A DNA stretch of 64,000 nucleotides from Promerops cafer (taxonomy: Eukaryota > Chordata > Aves > Passeriformes > Nectariniidae). Positions 22,769-37,197 of this stretch are shown here, piece after piece (positions within the stretch are counted from its first letter, which is position 1; each line of letters starts with the position of its first letter). The notes under the pieces were generated by a model. That model saw only the letters and a program-made list of their open reading frames with translations. It had not been told where the DNA came from and did no database searches. Location of the stretch: NCBI GenBank assembly GCA_013398275.1, contig VZSE01011604.1, forward strand, positions 1,503,695-1,567,694, read 5' to 3'. Made by a program: the position numbers and the translations under genes.

Positions 22769-25437
22769 CAGTGTTAACTGTGTCTCTGTGCTTTCTGAAG
22801 GTGATAGGGGGAAATGGTCCCCATTTTCTCTGACACTGATTTCTAAGAGTGTGGTAGCAGTGGTGTGGTGAAGTAGAGGCAGATGTAATGTCAGAAACTG
22901 CTCCCTGAATTCATATTGGTTAGACTTCTTGTTTGCAAGAAACTTCTAAGCAGTCTTACTTCACCTGAACATTTAACGATTTTGGAATCAGATTTTTATT
23001 TCCCAAATGAAATCCATTTAACCAGATAAAGTTCCGATTTACTCCCATCCCTGTTTAAAAGCACACTGAACTGATTTTTGTTCTGTCTCTGACCAGCCAT
23101 GCACCTTTGATCTCTCTTGTGATGCAGGTAATTTTTAATAGCTGAGTCAGTGCAGCCCTCTTGTCTGCCAACAGTTCTGAGAGACGTGTATCTGAGTTTT
23201 GGATTTTTGTTTTCCCCTGACCTTCAAAGTTATATTTTTTGTCTCTGTTAAAGTAGTGAGAGGGTGGAGAACAGGCAGTACAGCTCTTAGTTTCCTTCCA
23301 TTGTTTGTCCTAATAAGTGTCCTAACCTTTGGTTTCTGTATCTTCTTTCCAGTGCCTCAGGTGAGGAAAAGTATAAGTTAATTTACTTTTTTATGAGCTG
23401 CATCTTTAAAGCAGAGCTTTTATCATCTTAGAAATTAACACGGAAATTCACTTTGCTTGTCCTTTAAAAAATTTAAAGATTTAAATTAAAAAAACAACCA
23501 ATCAATGTCTAGGTCTGTAACATTTCTAGGGGTGAGAAATAGAACGAGGGTGATGTAAGACTTGTTTTCAATAGTGAAATGGGGCATATTTCTGATACTG
23601 CAGTTCTGGCAAAGGCTTCTGGTGCTTTAGGATTCCTTGATTCAGCTACTTTGTGCTCCTCCTTTTCACTTGTTAGTTGGTCTTAATTAGAGGCAGAATT
23701 ATAAATGCTAAACAAAAGTTGTCCTTGTGCTTAAAAATTAAATGGATTTTAAAAGTTGGCTGACAGTATTATAGCAAATTTAGGTTAAGCAGGCTGAACA
23801 AGTATAGATTTAGTGTAAGGTTTTAGTATCCTTTTCTGCGCATTAAAACAACTTTCATGAGCTTAAGTACTAGAAAAATGAGATTGTCACATACAGACAT
23901 AACACATTGCACAGCTGAGAGGAAGATGGCCAGTTCAGGTTATAGCTTAAACATGATCTTCCTTAGAAATGTCTTTTCTAATCTGTGTATAAAATAAAAA
24001 CTGGTTCTGCCAGATGACTGGGAAGTCAAGGACTGCAGATTTTAAGATTTTTCCAGCATGGGAACGTATGTCTTCTAGTTGAGACAAACAAATTACACTG
24101 GAATGCAGTCATGGTCTATATCAGCAAGTATGCCTTAACTTATTTATGTCAAAAAGAACATACACTGTGGTGTATCAATACAAGAAGAATGTCACCAAAA
24201 ATACTTGGCTAATAAATCTCCGTGGTTTTGGGTGAATGTGAAAGTAGGCTTTCTTAGTGGCAGAGTTATGTTTATTTAAGTATCAACATGATTTTCTATG
24301 TTTAAAAAATGATTTAAGATTCATGAATGAAGTCAGGCTTCAGATACCAAGAAGAGTGAAAAATGGCACAGGCTTTGATTACAGGAACTTTCTGGTTCTT
24401 TCTGTAATCCCTCCATCTCTGCAGCGTATCCTGCCTGTATTTACAGCCAGTCCTTGCTGAAGGAACGTGATTGACCTCGGGCTGGATGGCAGCTTTATAG
24501 GTAGCAGGGTCCTTGTTGGGGGGGGGATGGTTCTTTTTCACTCCTTTTGGAAGCTGCATGGAGTAACAAACATCCATAGCCTGTGCTGTGTGGTTGCATG
24601 GACTCTTGGGCACAGATGGGAATGAGTGGTTGCAGACTGTAGCAGGTGATGATGGCAGCAGCAGACGTGGCTCCCGTGTGGTGGTAGCTAACCATCCATG
24701 AGTCAGGCATCCATAAACTACTCAGAATAACTGGACTGCAGAAATCATGGCAGGATGATGACAACTGTATGTTTCTTTACATGAGCATGCAGAAGCAGCC
24801 ATGGGCTTTCCACCCCACAGGCCACAACCCCCTCCATGTAGGAGTTGGGAAATAACTCATTGGGGTTGGCCGCTGTGCCTCTATGGAGCAGGGCAAAGAG
24901 TTAGAAGCACTCGTTCAATGAATCAGCTTCTACGTAGAATTAAACAAATAACTGTAGATGTCTGCCTATGTTTTCCCCATCAGCAAAATGAGGATATTGC
25001 TATTGCAGAACTTCTGTCAAATATGTGGTTGAGATCTGCTTAGTAGTGTGCATGGTCTTTTTGAAGATGAAGTCTCACTTCAGCTTTGTTCGCGGTATTA
25101 AGTCGAGAGCCAGTTCTGCAGAGATGAAGTCAAGACTGAAATGAGAACATATGCGAGATTGTGTCCTAATGCATTGGGTAAACCATAGGGTATTACTTTG
25201 ATATGATGGGTAGCCTTTCTGTAAATTGACTTGTTTGTATGCAGCCTGTGACATGGAAGTGATGAGAGATGATGCAGCTTCTAAGTACCATAAATGTGCT
25301 TTGATTGATGGTGCATAAGTCTTGACTCACAGGAGGGAGGAGGTCAGTGAATTAAGCTGAAGGGTACTTGAAGCTTTGTGCATGTGGGGGTTGAAATTAA
25401 AGTTGGGAACAGTGACCAGACTTGCCAGATTTACTAC

Positions 25438-25461
25438 AAAAAAAAAAAAAAAAAAAAAAAA
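25438..25461. repeat. Poly(A) run of 24 bases
   Basis: Twenty-four uninterrupted A residues, followed by the A-rich CAGCCAAACAAAAAAAGGC. It could be a mononucleotide repeat or the tail of a retrocopy, but I see no AATAAA just upstream, no parent-gene similarity and no obvious target-site duplication. Confidence 0.85.
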
Positions 25462-28400
25462 CAGCCAAACAAAAAAAGGCATTAAATGTCAGATAAAGAG
25501 ATAAGTCAAAAACACTTGAGGCATAAGTGAAAAGCCATGGAGTTTCTTTGAGATCGTTTTAGTATGTAGCTGAAATGAAACTATTGAAAGAGATCTAATT
25601 TGTTTTCATTATTGTAGGAGCCAAGATGTCTACTAATACAGTATTTATGTTTGTGGTAATATCTTTCTATCATTGTGTATCTCTATAAACTTTCTGTTTA
25701 AGAAAATGACTAAACAAAGCAAAACAAAAAACCCTCTCAACCCTTCCTCCCTGTGGCAATAGTGCAGAGATTTTTGGGCCAGGATACATGTCTCCTGCTG
25801 TGTTATGCTGGTGAAATACAAAACAGAGAGATCTCTTTCTGAGGAGCAAGTTTAGAGATGAATCTGTCAGATTGTTGGCTACAAGGCAAACTGAGACGAT
25901 CAGAGAAATTTGCTGAAGGCATGGCTGGGGTGAATGCCTCCTTTCTTACACGAGGGTTTTTGAGCAAGAAGACTTGGTGATCTCCGTGCTGATGACTTTG
26001 CCCTGAAAAGAGATGTTCTCAGACCATTTGCATTCCCCAGGGTCTGGTGTCTCCCAGGGGTTTGGTGGTACAGCTGCGCTGGCACTCTTCCTAATGTACT
26101 TGTAATAGCAAAAAACCACTTTCTCTGAAGGAAGTTTATTCTGGTTTTGACAAGTGAAATGAAATGAAGCAATAAAAGCATTCTTAGACACTTATACTGG
26201 GCTAGAAATAGAGATATTCTAACAGGAAAAATAGTAAAAAAGTGGAGTAATTTCTACTGAACTGGTTGTTTGCAACCTTTCCTTGTATTCCAGGCAAATG
26301 TGCAGACCTATACAAAATGCATTTTATTGAAAGCATGTGGGAAGACAGAGTCTTCTAGTGCAGCCTCAGTTCTGAGGGGCCAACAGACAGACTCATTAAT
26401 GAGGGCAGAATTGGGAGATGCTGTTGACAGAGTGGACACTAGAGAGGTTAATAGGGTAGAAAAGAACATAAGTAGCTCTCAGTGAAATGGTACCCTACTG
26501 CGGTGAAAAAGGAATACAGTAAGAATCTGAAATCCATTTGAGTCAAGTATAAAAGAAGGTGTTGCTCTCAGCAAGATAACTCTCAAAATTAGTTTATTGC
26601 AAGTTGAAAGGAAGCCCATATGGAGTGTCTACTTTGGAGGACTGTTGGAGATGGAGGAAGCTTTGAAGTGGTTTCTAGTGCTTTACGTGGTGCAGAAGCT
26701 CTTAGTGCAGGTCTTTCCTGTTCTGAGACCATATGTTGGTGTTTTATTCATTTTATGGTTAGGGTTAAGTGTGTCTAGGTGCATAAACATGTCAGAAAAG
26801 AGAAAGAACTTTCATTTATTTTTCACTACTAAAAATTAAAAATACTTTTCGGTAACTATACATTCTGATGTTATGCTGCAGCTGCCTTGACTTGTGCTTT
26901 AGGTTGTAAATTTGTCAAAAAAGGAAACAAAGTCTGTGCTTGTTTGTTTTTCTAGTCAGATGGTCTTCAGGTCCATCTAAGAAAAGATTGAGGAACATCA
27001 GTGAAAATATGTTGTCATATCAGAGAAAATACTTTTGAATTTTTTAAAGGGGAGTAGAATAGCAAAAGATAATATTGTAGTCTTGCATTATTTATGGTGC
27101 CTGTAGCTTTGAAAAAAATCTTATGATGTTAAGGCTGTCCCAAAATGAACTGGAATAGTATATTTCTGTAACTCTGATTTCTTACTTTGTCTATGAAGCT
27201 GATATAGCAAGCTTGAGGCTTCTTTTAAGCTCACGTAATAAGAGGAGGGGAGAAAACTGCTCAAATTTTATAGCTTAATAAAATAAACAAAACCTGTAGA
27301 AAAAACAACTCTGTTGTAATTTGATGTCAGTTCTGCACTAAAATCTTTTACCACAGTGCACCATTGTAACAATAAGCTTCAGTCATCACTGTCTTTCAGC
27401 TTACCTGACTGTGATAAGCAGCACAGTATTTATTTCTGCCTTTATGTAAACATTATGCTGCAAGTGGTTCATGACAGTGCTTCAGCAAACTGTGTCAGGT
27501 GAGGATACTTCAGAAATGCATCAAGGGAGCTGACATTCTTGCATCGAGGTTGAAAAAGGTTGCAGCACTTCTCTTAAAGCCAAGAAGCTCCAAGGGGAAG
27601 ATCAATCTGAATTTGTTACGTTTTTTAAGTTTCTTTGTGCCTATTATAAAGGACAAGATTCTGTCAAGCTAGTTGCATTTGCAGCTAAAAAAAAAGCCTG
27701 AGTTAAATGGGGCAAACCAACTAAACAAAAAAATGCTTTCAAAATATAGCATGAGATGTAGCTAAATTTGGAGTTCTTAGCAGCAAGCAGCTGCTTAAGT
27801 AATTAAAGTATGTAAGGTGCTACTGACCAAAGCAATTAGTATGTAATTTCATTAATGGTGTTAGGATTGCAGTAACAATATTGAAGTCTTTCTGTCCAAA
27901 TCAAGATTGCAGTCAGTTTGTGCCATGTGCAAGATGAGGTTAGGAGCAGTGTGATGTTAGAGTGTGTTACAGCACCACTGTCTGAGTGGATCTGTAACTG
28001 CGCAGGAGCACCTTGAACTGGCTGTGCCTTGTTAACCCTCCTAATTAACATACCTTCATCGAGAATTTGCATGTGCATGCACTTCTGAATTTTTATAAGC
28101 TGGGATGGTAATAAGTTTATATTTCAAACAAGGCTTCGTGGGGGCTGCTAATTTTTTTGTTTACCTTTGCAATTAATTTGTGAGCTTGCTGCTGTTCAAG
28201 GGCAAAAGGGAATTACTGGTTTTATGTATGTTTTTGTGGTTTGTCCTTAAGTGGTTGAAAAATCTTGGAGAGCTCAGGCGTAGTACAGTGTTCCAAGTCC
28301 CTCTGAAATCTGAAGTACTGCAGATGATAGGTTTTTAAGTTGCAACATCTGCAACTCAAAAGACAATTGGGTAATGAGCCCATTGACTACAGTTAGGTAG

Positions 28401-30806
28401 CTTCTAGGCTCCAGAATAACCGTAAGTATTCTTCAGAAAGATGACAATGAGTTTTAGAGCCTAAGTAGAAAAAATACACGTTAGGGGGACAAGTGGAATA
28501 TACTAAAGTCCAAATACAGGTCACCTCTAAGGCTAGGGTGGCATCACTGATGAGTCACTCGGTCAGAGAACCGAAGCTGGGAAGGCTTGCTGCTGGGACA
28601 CCTGTGGGTATTATTCCTATGGTGGCTAACCTGGAGGTGCTGACTTTGTTAAAAAGCCACTGAGAGAAGTCCTTCAGAGCCTTCAGGCTTTACAGCAAGA
28701 CTTCTGGCCTACCTTGAGCTCTGTCCTGTTGACGCATTGCCTCTTTCTAGGTCTGAGCCTTTCTAGGTCTGTAAATATGTGGGCGTGCTTTTGGCGGAGC
28801 AAACCAGTCTTCTCTGCTTTTCTGGGCTGTATTTCAGGTGTGAAACAGAGCGAGGTGAGCAGGTTGTCTCACCTCTTGAGAACACTGTCCAGAGGTTTTT
28901 GGGGCGTCTCTACTAAGAGGGGTGGTGGGGTGAGTTAAAGCAGCACAGTGCAGGACCTCAGCACCCTGCAAGCTCTTTTGAGCGTGCCAGTGACATCCTT
29001 GTCATGTGGGGTAAAAGAAGTGGAGACAGCCTCATAAGAAGTGATGGTCTGTTAACAGAGTTCCCTTAAGGGAAAGTATCTTGTGTTCTGCTTCCAGCCT
29101 TATTCTGTGGTCGTGCAAGGAGGTGAGTCTAGGCCGGGGATTGGGCTCCATGAACACCGACTAGATGGAGAAGAGCAGCACACTTATTTCCCAAAATCAC
29201 AGGTTATGCCCTGTGTACCTGAACTGGGAATGCACACAGCTTGTGAAATCAGGCACGTGGATCTCAGATGGAAAACGGGCATAATGGACAAGTTTTTTTT
29301 GACTCACACCAAGCTGTGATGAGTCTTCTACATAGCACCCCTGCAGATTTTGCCTCTGGGTAAGCCTGATCTTGACTGATTTTCATCAGTGCCGCTTACC
29401 TGTGGGATATAAATCACAATGGACCGGGCTTTGCCGAGCTGAAAAGAAAGGGAGCTCGATTTGGTGAGTTCAGAAGAAACATTAGCACATGGTTTTCTTA
29501 GGCCTAAATAAAGTTAGGCTGATGTTACTGATTTTCAATGAAGTTTTGAATGGTAAATGTAGATTACTCGTTCTTTTCTATTGTTGCTGGTCTGGGAATT
29601 GTTGTTGGTGACGTAATCCTTGATTGGGGTTGGGGTTTTTTTGGTTGTTATTTTATGTTAGAAGAAGCAAAACAGGTTGACTAACGGGAGTTCTTGGAAT
29701 CAGCGTAGTCACGGCAGAGGGAGGCATCACAGAGCTTTTATAAGTGGCTGTTTCCCTCCTGAGCGGAGTGGGGTACAGACACCTTCAGCGGTGGCTCCAC
29801 ACCGCCATTTGGGATGAGACTGCAGCAATATGCTCTGCCATCTGGGGATCCGTGCGGCAGGACTGTGGCGTTCCCTTCTCATGCAGTGGAGGTTCACGCT
29901 TCGTTACAGCAGTAATTCCTCACAAATTATCCACCCTTTGCTGACAAGGCCAAGGGAGGAGATCTCCTTATTCTGCACCCCAAAGGACTATGTGATTTTT
30001 CAGAAGCAGCTGCTCGCCTTGCCTGAAAGGAGAGCCTAAAATAGACAGCTGATTTGGGGACAGCGTATCTGTGCGCAGATGAAATTAAATGCGTGCCCCA
30101 AAACACTGCTCCTTTAGTAGGGCACAGACATATAGCGAAAGCTTATGTCAAGGTGCTGCCTATGCAAGAAGGGGACATCTGGATGGCAGCTGCCTTCATC
30201 TCTGAAGTGAAGCTAAGGTAGTCAGGCTTGCTCATCATTATTTGTCGGGTACGGGGTTTAGAAGTCAAGTCAGAGGCAATTTCTAATGTTCTACAAGTAA
30301 GTTTATTTTAATCCCCAACAGTCTCTTACAGGAGGCTTTTTTAATGCGGTGTTGCAATTCCAAACAACTCTCCCCCAGTTTAGTTAGTGTCTCGTAGATA
30401 TTTTACCAAAATGACAATTGCAGTTAATACTGAACTATTAAAGCAACTGATAAAAAGAAACCAAAATTACCCTGGCGTTTAAGCATTTTACTTTTTCATA
30501 TGACTTTGGTTCTGTTAAGTTTGACAAGAAATACCTTAAATATGAAATATTCCAGTTGTCTGCTTCGTAAGTCCATCGGTCATAGCTAGATAACTATTAT
30601 ATGCTGAAAATGCAGTATTTAATTAACTTGGAAGAATACCTGATTCATTAATTGCTGTGTGCAACTTTTGGAACTTAATATTACATCATCAAACATGCTT
30701 TCTAAGCCAGCAACAAACCTGTTTGAAGCAAAATTTACAACTCATGGTTTAACCTTAGTAGGAGCAAAGGTTAGCTCAGGTATCAGGTGATGAGGGACAC
30801 ACCAAA

Positions 30807-30833
30807 AATAATAATAATAATAATAGTAGTAAT
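30807..30833. repeat. (AAT)n microsatellite
   Basis: About six AAT/ATA units grading into TAGTAGTAAT. A simple, slightly decayed trinucleotide repeat. Confidence 0.8.
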
Positions 30834-33800
30834 GCTTCAGCACCAGCTCTGCAGACCCATCACTTCCTGAAGAGAAATGCTAATGGACTTTCTGTGTTAA
30901 TCCAACCACTTTTTCCTTGAAAGCTTGGTTAAATATGTTGTGGAGTAGATGTGAAATGAAACCCCCTATGCAAGAAGCCTGGGGTTTGCTGGCTGCCAGG
31001 CAGGGACTTCCCCAAGCAGTCGGGCGATGCTCTCTTGGTGCTGGAGCAGGCAGGGCATTGCAGGCTTTGGCTGAAGCTATGGCAGCACGTTAGGAGGATA
31101 TTCATGATGTTTCCCGGAGCAGGGATAAAGCTTGGGCTTTCTTGGCAGGATGGGAGGGACTAATCTGTGCAGTGGTACTTATGTTGATTTGTAAGGATTG
31201 TTCAACTGGGATTACTCAGCTGGGTATTATGGTGTTTAATCAGGGAGGGAGAGCACAGGTTCCCAAAAGGAAAGCAATAGATGCTTTGACTGTTTTTAAC
31301 TTTGCCTTTAATAGCTTTAGATTTGCAAGACACGTGCAGCTCTTCTTATCTGTGTGAATTTTTAACTTCCTTTTCAACTGTGACTTCTGTAGTAGTGTTA
31401 CTTGTCTATATTTGATTTGCACTCTTACTTTTTTCTTCTTTTTCTCTGACAGGGGCAATAAGAATAAAATATCCAAGTAAAACTTCAGAAAGCACTATGA
31501 CTAGAAATCTGTGTATGGGAAATGGTAGAATAAATTGGGAAAAATATTTTTTTTCATGTAAACCTAAGGAAAAGATTGAATTATTAGGTATTTTAAAGCT
31601 TTTTATTCTGTTTCTGATGTAGGACTAGGTAATCTCAATAAAAATGCAACTAAACCTGACCTTTTCTGTGTCAAATTGCAGCTCTCACTGATGCAAGGTA
31701 TCTTCTTAAAGCCATTCTCTCATAAATATGACTGTCTAATATAATATGCAGTCAAGCATTTACCCTGTTGTCATCTGACAGTATTTCAATTCACCTCTTC
31801 ATTGCCACCCAGTGTTGTGCTTCTGGAGCTCTGACTTGTAAGTTCCTTGATAGCTCAGTAGGTTAACGTGGGTTTGCCTGTTGTCTGAAAATTCCAGTGG
31901 ATTTTCTGGTTTTGTATGGGCTGCACAGGCCAGGAGCCCTTCTGCTGCCCAGGTGTTCCCGCACACACATCCTCTTCAAGGCTAAGTGACAGTCTTTCTG
32001 TGATCGTCATTTTGGGGTATAGTGACAGGGCTTGCTTTCTCAGTTTTGCTGCTGAGGTAGTGCATCAAGAGTGAGGCACCCAGTTAACCTCCCCAGGAAG
32101 GTAAGACTTGAATGGAGAATCCCTGGGGTCAGTTGATCTGTCTGTGTCTCATATTCATTCTCTTTTCTTTTCTGTCCTGAGTTAAGGGTGGGCCACAACA
32201 AGGCTATAGGTTCATGACTACTCCTCACAAAGTTTTGACTTAAGCTTTAGCTTTCCTTCTGTTCCTTTCTCCTTTTGGGCCAGGAAAATCCATCTGGCCT
32301 GTGCACCCTGTGATGTGTCGCATCCTTCACCAATGTAACTGCTCTGTCCTTGAGGGTTTTTAGAGGATTAGTCTACTCTGACCCCAGGTCTGGCCTCTGA
32401 AAGGATATCCCATTCTGCCTTCTATGGTGCTGTTTCTATCTGGGTGACTGAGGCTGGTTTGGGTTTTCCTTGTCTTGATAAACCCAAAGAAAGAAATGCT
32501 TTCTTTTTAAAGGTCTTTATCAGTCTTTTTCTTAAATCAATGAATTAAAAGCAGGTGACATGAGAAAATGATACAGGAAAACCACTGAACCTCATGTTCA
32601 TGGAAAAAAACTGCAGATGTTACCACTTACTTGAAAATTAATCTTTTCACTGGATTTTGTAATCTGCTCAAGAATTATGGTTTCCCAGAGGTCTACTTAA
32701 TCTGGTATTCTGCCTTAAGTGATGTGTTTACTGAGTAGTTACTGTACAGCAGTGGTTGTGCAGGCACTGGTCTGCAAAGAGGCTTTTGAAAGGCGACCGG
32801 CTGAGGGCTGTCATCAGTGAGAGCTGGTCAAGGGTGTGCTCACCCAGCAGGAGCTGGGCAGTCCCAGTGTGCAGTAACACAGGATCAGCTGGTGTCCTGT
32901 TTGACTTTGGGTTCAAACTTTGACCTGATTCTTTTTTAGGAAGGAAGGTATGCCTTCTTTTCTTTGTTCTTCCCCAAAGCTGCGAATTTCTTTTAAGAAA
33001 ACAGGTTTCAGGAGGTCTGTTTTCTAAATGGTCTGTGTGAGTCTGGAAAAGGGACTGGCCATGACTTAAATATTTTAATCTTATCTCTCATCTTTGGAAC
33101 ATGCATAATCAGAATTCTAGATGGTTTAGATGGTTTCCTTGGATTTCAAGCCCCTCTCTCATACTGATGCCATTAGTGCTTCAACACTTGTGTGTGTAGT
33201 AGAGTCAAGCAAGAGTTCAGCAGTGGTGGTGGTGATACCCACCTACAGCAATTGTCTGTCAAGGCAACCAATATCCATCCACTGCACAAAAGGACCAACC
33301 TGACTCTGCAGTCCTTGGGTTAGAAATGGGAGCATGTACAGTGGGAAGTGTTTCTGAATGTTGCCTATGAATTATTGCAGCACCGTCAAAGGGCAAAACC
33401 ATTAAAATCTCCATCAGAGACATGCTTTGCCTTAGTTTGTCCCCGTAATTAACAAATAAACCCTCCTTGTCCACCCTCCCTTCCCCCAAATGCATAGCTT
33501 TCATCATCTTCACTCTTTAGGATGTCAGGCATTAGGTGTGAACTGGATGAAAACTGAATTTTTCATTTTTTAACCTTCCATCTTTTTCCATCAGAATTCC
33601 TAAAACTCATTTTATCCACTAATCCAAGTGTACAACTTCATTCCTTCCTGCTGCAGGGCACCTATAGCCAGTTGTTCCTATTACTCATTGAAGGTTTGGT
33701 TTTTTATGAGCACCTTTCATATGTAGCTTATTCCTATAGTTGTTACCTAGCAACATTAATTTTGTTCAATTTAATTTGTCTTCTATTTCAAGAAATATAT

Positions 33801-36800
33801 CAGGTATGTTTTGAGAACATACCTGGAGTCCAGCTATGAACCTTTAGAAAAGAGGTGTGAAATGATAAAAGAGAGTTCTCTCCAGCACCTGTAATTAATG
33901 TATGTATACTTGGTGTTAGCCATCACAGCCGTACTGGCAGAAATGGGAATAGATGCATGTGGTGTTTAAAAATTACCTGGAGAATACTGGAGCAGTTACA
34001 AGTTCACTGTTGATTTCTCTGTGTGCTGTTTCAGTGCACTCAAAGAGCACAGATGCCTATCTCAATTTCATGCTCTTTTACCAACCAGTGTCTCTGTTTC
34101 TTGCCCTTCTCTCCAAGGCATGGTCCATTTAGCATTTTGCAAGTTGCACATGCACTGATGTGACATTTTGTAGGCCAGCTACCATAGCTGCAGTACAAAA
34201 TAGAGGATTTCACTTAAGCTGAAGAACATTAGAATGCAATAAAGTAAAGGAGTGCAGAGGCCCATAAGGAGACTTACAGGGCACATAAAGTTTTGGGGTT
34301 CAGGCTTGTAATTTTTAATTCAGACTGTGGCTACTCTGGGGTTAGTGATGCCTCTAGGACACGAAGTTGTGTTTGTGTATTCTGCTTTCACTTTAAATGA
34401 ACAAAAAAACCCTTTAAGCTTCTAATGTTCAACCGAGGCAGTCTTGATATTTTTATAATTCTGTCTGACAGCCTTCTCTGATCTGGAGAACAGTGTGAAA
34501 GCATAGGGTTTGCAAATGTTTTTTTTGTATTGTCTTTTTGTTTCTTGTGCTAAACTTCCCATCCATATGGAGCTTTCAAGAAATCAGGAGGGGAGAGATT
34601 GCATACAATTGGAGCTGATAGTGGGAACAGAGGGTATCATTCAGCTGTAGCATCGCTGTAGAGGACACTGTGGGGTTTTTAAAAAATTGTAAGAGATCTG
34701 CTTATTATCATCCACCTTCTGTTGCATGCGTCTCTCAGAGGTGTAGAAGCTGCCAAGTACTAAATACATGCATCCGTAGGGGGCTGTGGATACCAATTGT
34801 ACGAAAATTGCAGATCAACTGGTGCCTGTGGCATTAGTGGAAGCTGAAACCTGAGTACAGAGAGGTATGAGACATTTGTGTAAACATAGTGAGTGTAGTA
34901 ACATGCTCACGGGGAGAAAGTAATAGAAGAGTATGAGTGTTACCTCGAATGGACTTCTTTTTGCATCATTACAACTGTGTGTTGACAGTAATAGTACACC
35001 TTCAAAAAATTTTAGTGATGGAGATTTCTGAAAAGTCTTTTCAAAATGGCATTTGGACACGCTACTGGAGGGACGTGCTGCAATGCTCTTGTGCAAGGGG
35101 TCCCCTTAATATGAGGGGTTGTTTATAAAAGGAGTTTGTGTACACATCTCGCTGTGGTAATCCTTACCTGCATTTTTGATCATAAAACATGAGATTTCCA
35201 CAATGCTAAAACCCTTGTAAAACATGATTGCATCACCGGTATGAATTAGAATAACTTACATGCGGTTCTAGAGGTTTTGAAACAGGATCTTGAGATAGAT
35301 ACTACAAGTACTTTATATGTCTTTTTTTCCCCCTTTTTCAAATTCTGGCACAGTCCTTCTGTTCATTTTACTATAAATGTATTTTCCCTGTATCACCTAT
35401 GATTTACATAGTGATTCACTGCATCATCAATGCAGGATGGTAGGCTGTATGCAACTGTGTGTTCCTTTTCTTTCACTGTTTCCATCTGTTTCCTTGAGGG
35501 TTAATTCATGTGTGCTGGAGGGGCTGCTCACAATTGGATACCATGCTCTACTCAGCTAACTTCAGTGAAATCTTATATTAGGTATATCTTAGCTTTTTTG
35601 TTTTGTCAAGATAGCTCTTGAATGTGCTGCTCTGAAACTAATTTTGGGGAACTGATTGCTGGTGTTAGGTTGTCAAATACAATAGGTGATCAATCAACAG
35701 CTGCCTATCTGTATCAAACACTTGTTTATAGATGTGCTGATAGGTTTCATATAGTATCAGACTTAATTCCATGACAACAGAAAAATGCTATAGTTTTTAT
35801 AAATCTTCTACTGAATTCCTAGTAGCTCTTGCATCTGTTATCTCTGGAAACGGATACAAGGGATAATGCTGGACAATTAAATTCAAAAATGAGCAAACAA
35901 GAAGGATTTTTTTTTTTTTAATAAAATGTTTTTACAAGCCTCTTAAATGACAACTAATTTAGGTCCTGTGATGTGTTTCAAAATGTTCGCTATGAACTGT
36001 GGACCGTATGTGAAAGGGAAGGGTGTTTGCTGAACTGTCATTTAGATGCATTAAATGCATCCTGGTGTGTAGTCCAAAGCTGAGATTCTTTCCATGTTCA
36101 TCTCTTTTTCAGTAAATAGAATTTCTGTGACGCTGTGAGCCCCTTGACAGCCATGAAAATACCTGCTTTCAGGAAGCTGGCACAGCTAGAGATGAGCAGG
36201 ATCATTTCAGCTTTATGTCGCTTCAGAATAAGTGGGATCCTGCTTAGTCTTGTTAGCTGAGCTTAACATGTCAAGGCCAACAACTACCAAAATAAGTAAA
36301 TAAATGAGGATCTAGGGGATAGAGAAGGGCTAGAAGCAGAAAGGCAAGTGGGACATGGTTAAGTACAGATTAAAGTTTTCTCAGGCCTAATTTAGGGGTT
36401 GTCATCCCTCCTATGTTATGCTCGAAAACATTAAAATTGTATTCGAGGTGCTTTTTTTTAATGGAGCAAGACAGCTTACCTCACTATCTTAGTAGAGTTT
36501 TTGTAACAAAGTTTTCCTCTTTCCTTGAATTGAACTTCTAAATATTTTCTTGTAATTGAAATCATGATTTACTTTACCAAAAATATTACTTGCAACATCC
36601 AGTGGAGCTGGTTTCTGAACAAAGCCAAAGTTTAACAAGTTGTGGGCAGAGAAACAAAAGGAAGTTCAGACAGCTGCCAGTGTGTGCACTTTGGTTCTAG
36701 TTTGGGAAAAAACGTTGCTCACAGAGGAGTCTACAAAACTGCCAGTACCCTGTGCACCACCAAAAGTATGTCAGAGCTAGGTTTTGCAAGTGTTCTCCTT

Positions 36801-37182
36801 TAAAAATGACTGTCAAAAGCTAAGGGCTGTTTGCATGTTTGTGCATGGAAGTGATGTTAAGTAGCCTCTGAGCTGTTCATTTGAAATGGAAGAATAGACC
36901 TTGAATATCCACTTTGGTACTCCTTGATCTTATGGCACAATTCAATACAGATTAAGGAAAATAGCATTTTGTATCCCTGGAAGTGCATGTGTGCAAGGTA
37001 CCTGGGGAGCTGGAAGCTCCTCAGCTACCTGTAACTCTGCCTGCTAGATTCTTTCAGGTCAGTCACAAAATCTGTGTGTGCATACTTAGGGGACCAGCAT
37101 GGTGCTGTGCTGGCTCAAAGTCCAATGACTTGCAAATTTTGCTGTTAACTGGCAAGCCTTCTCAAAGTCAGTTTTGTCAACA

Positions 37183-37197
37183 TTTTTTTTTTTTTTT
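37183..37197. repeat. Poly(T) run
   Basis: Fifteen T residues in a row in the large GRB10 intron. A similar run of seventeen T lies at 38637-38653. These are common intronic mononucleotide repeats. Confidence 0.8.
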
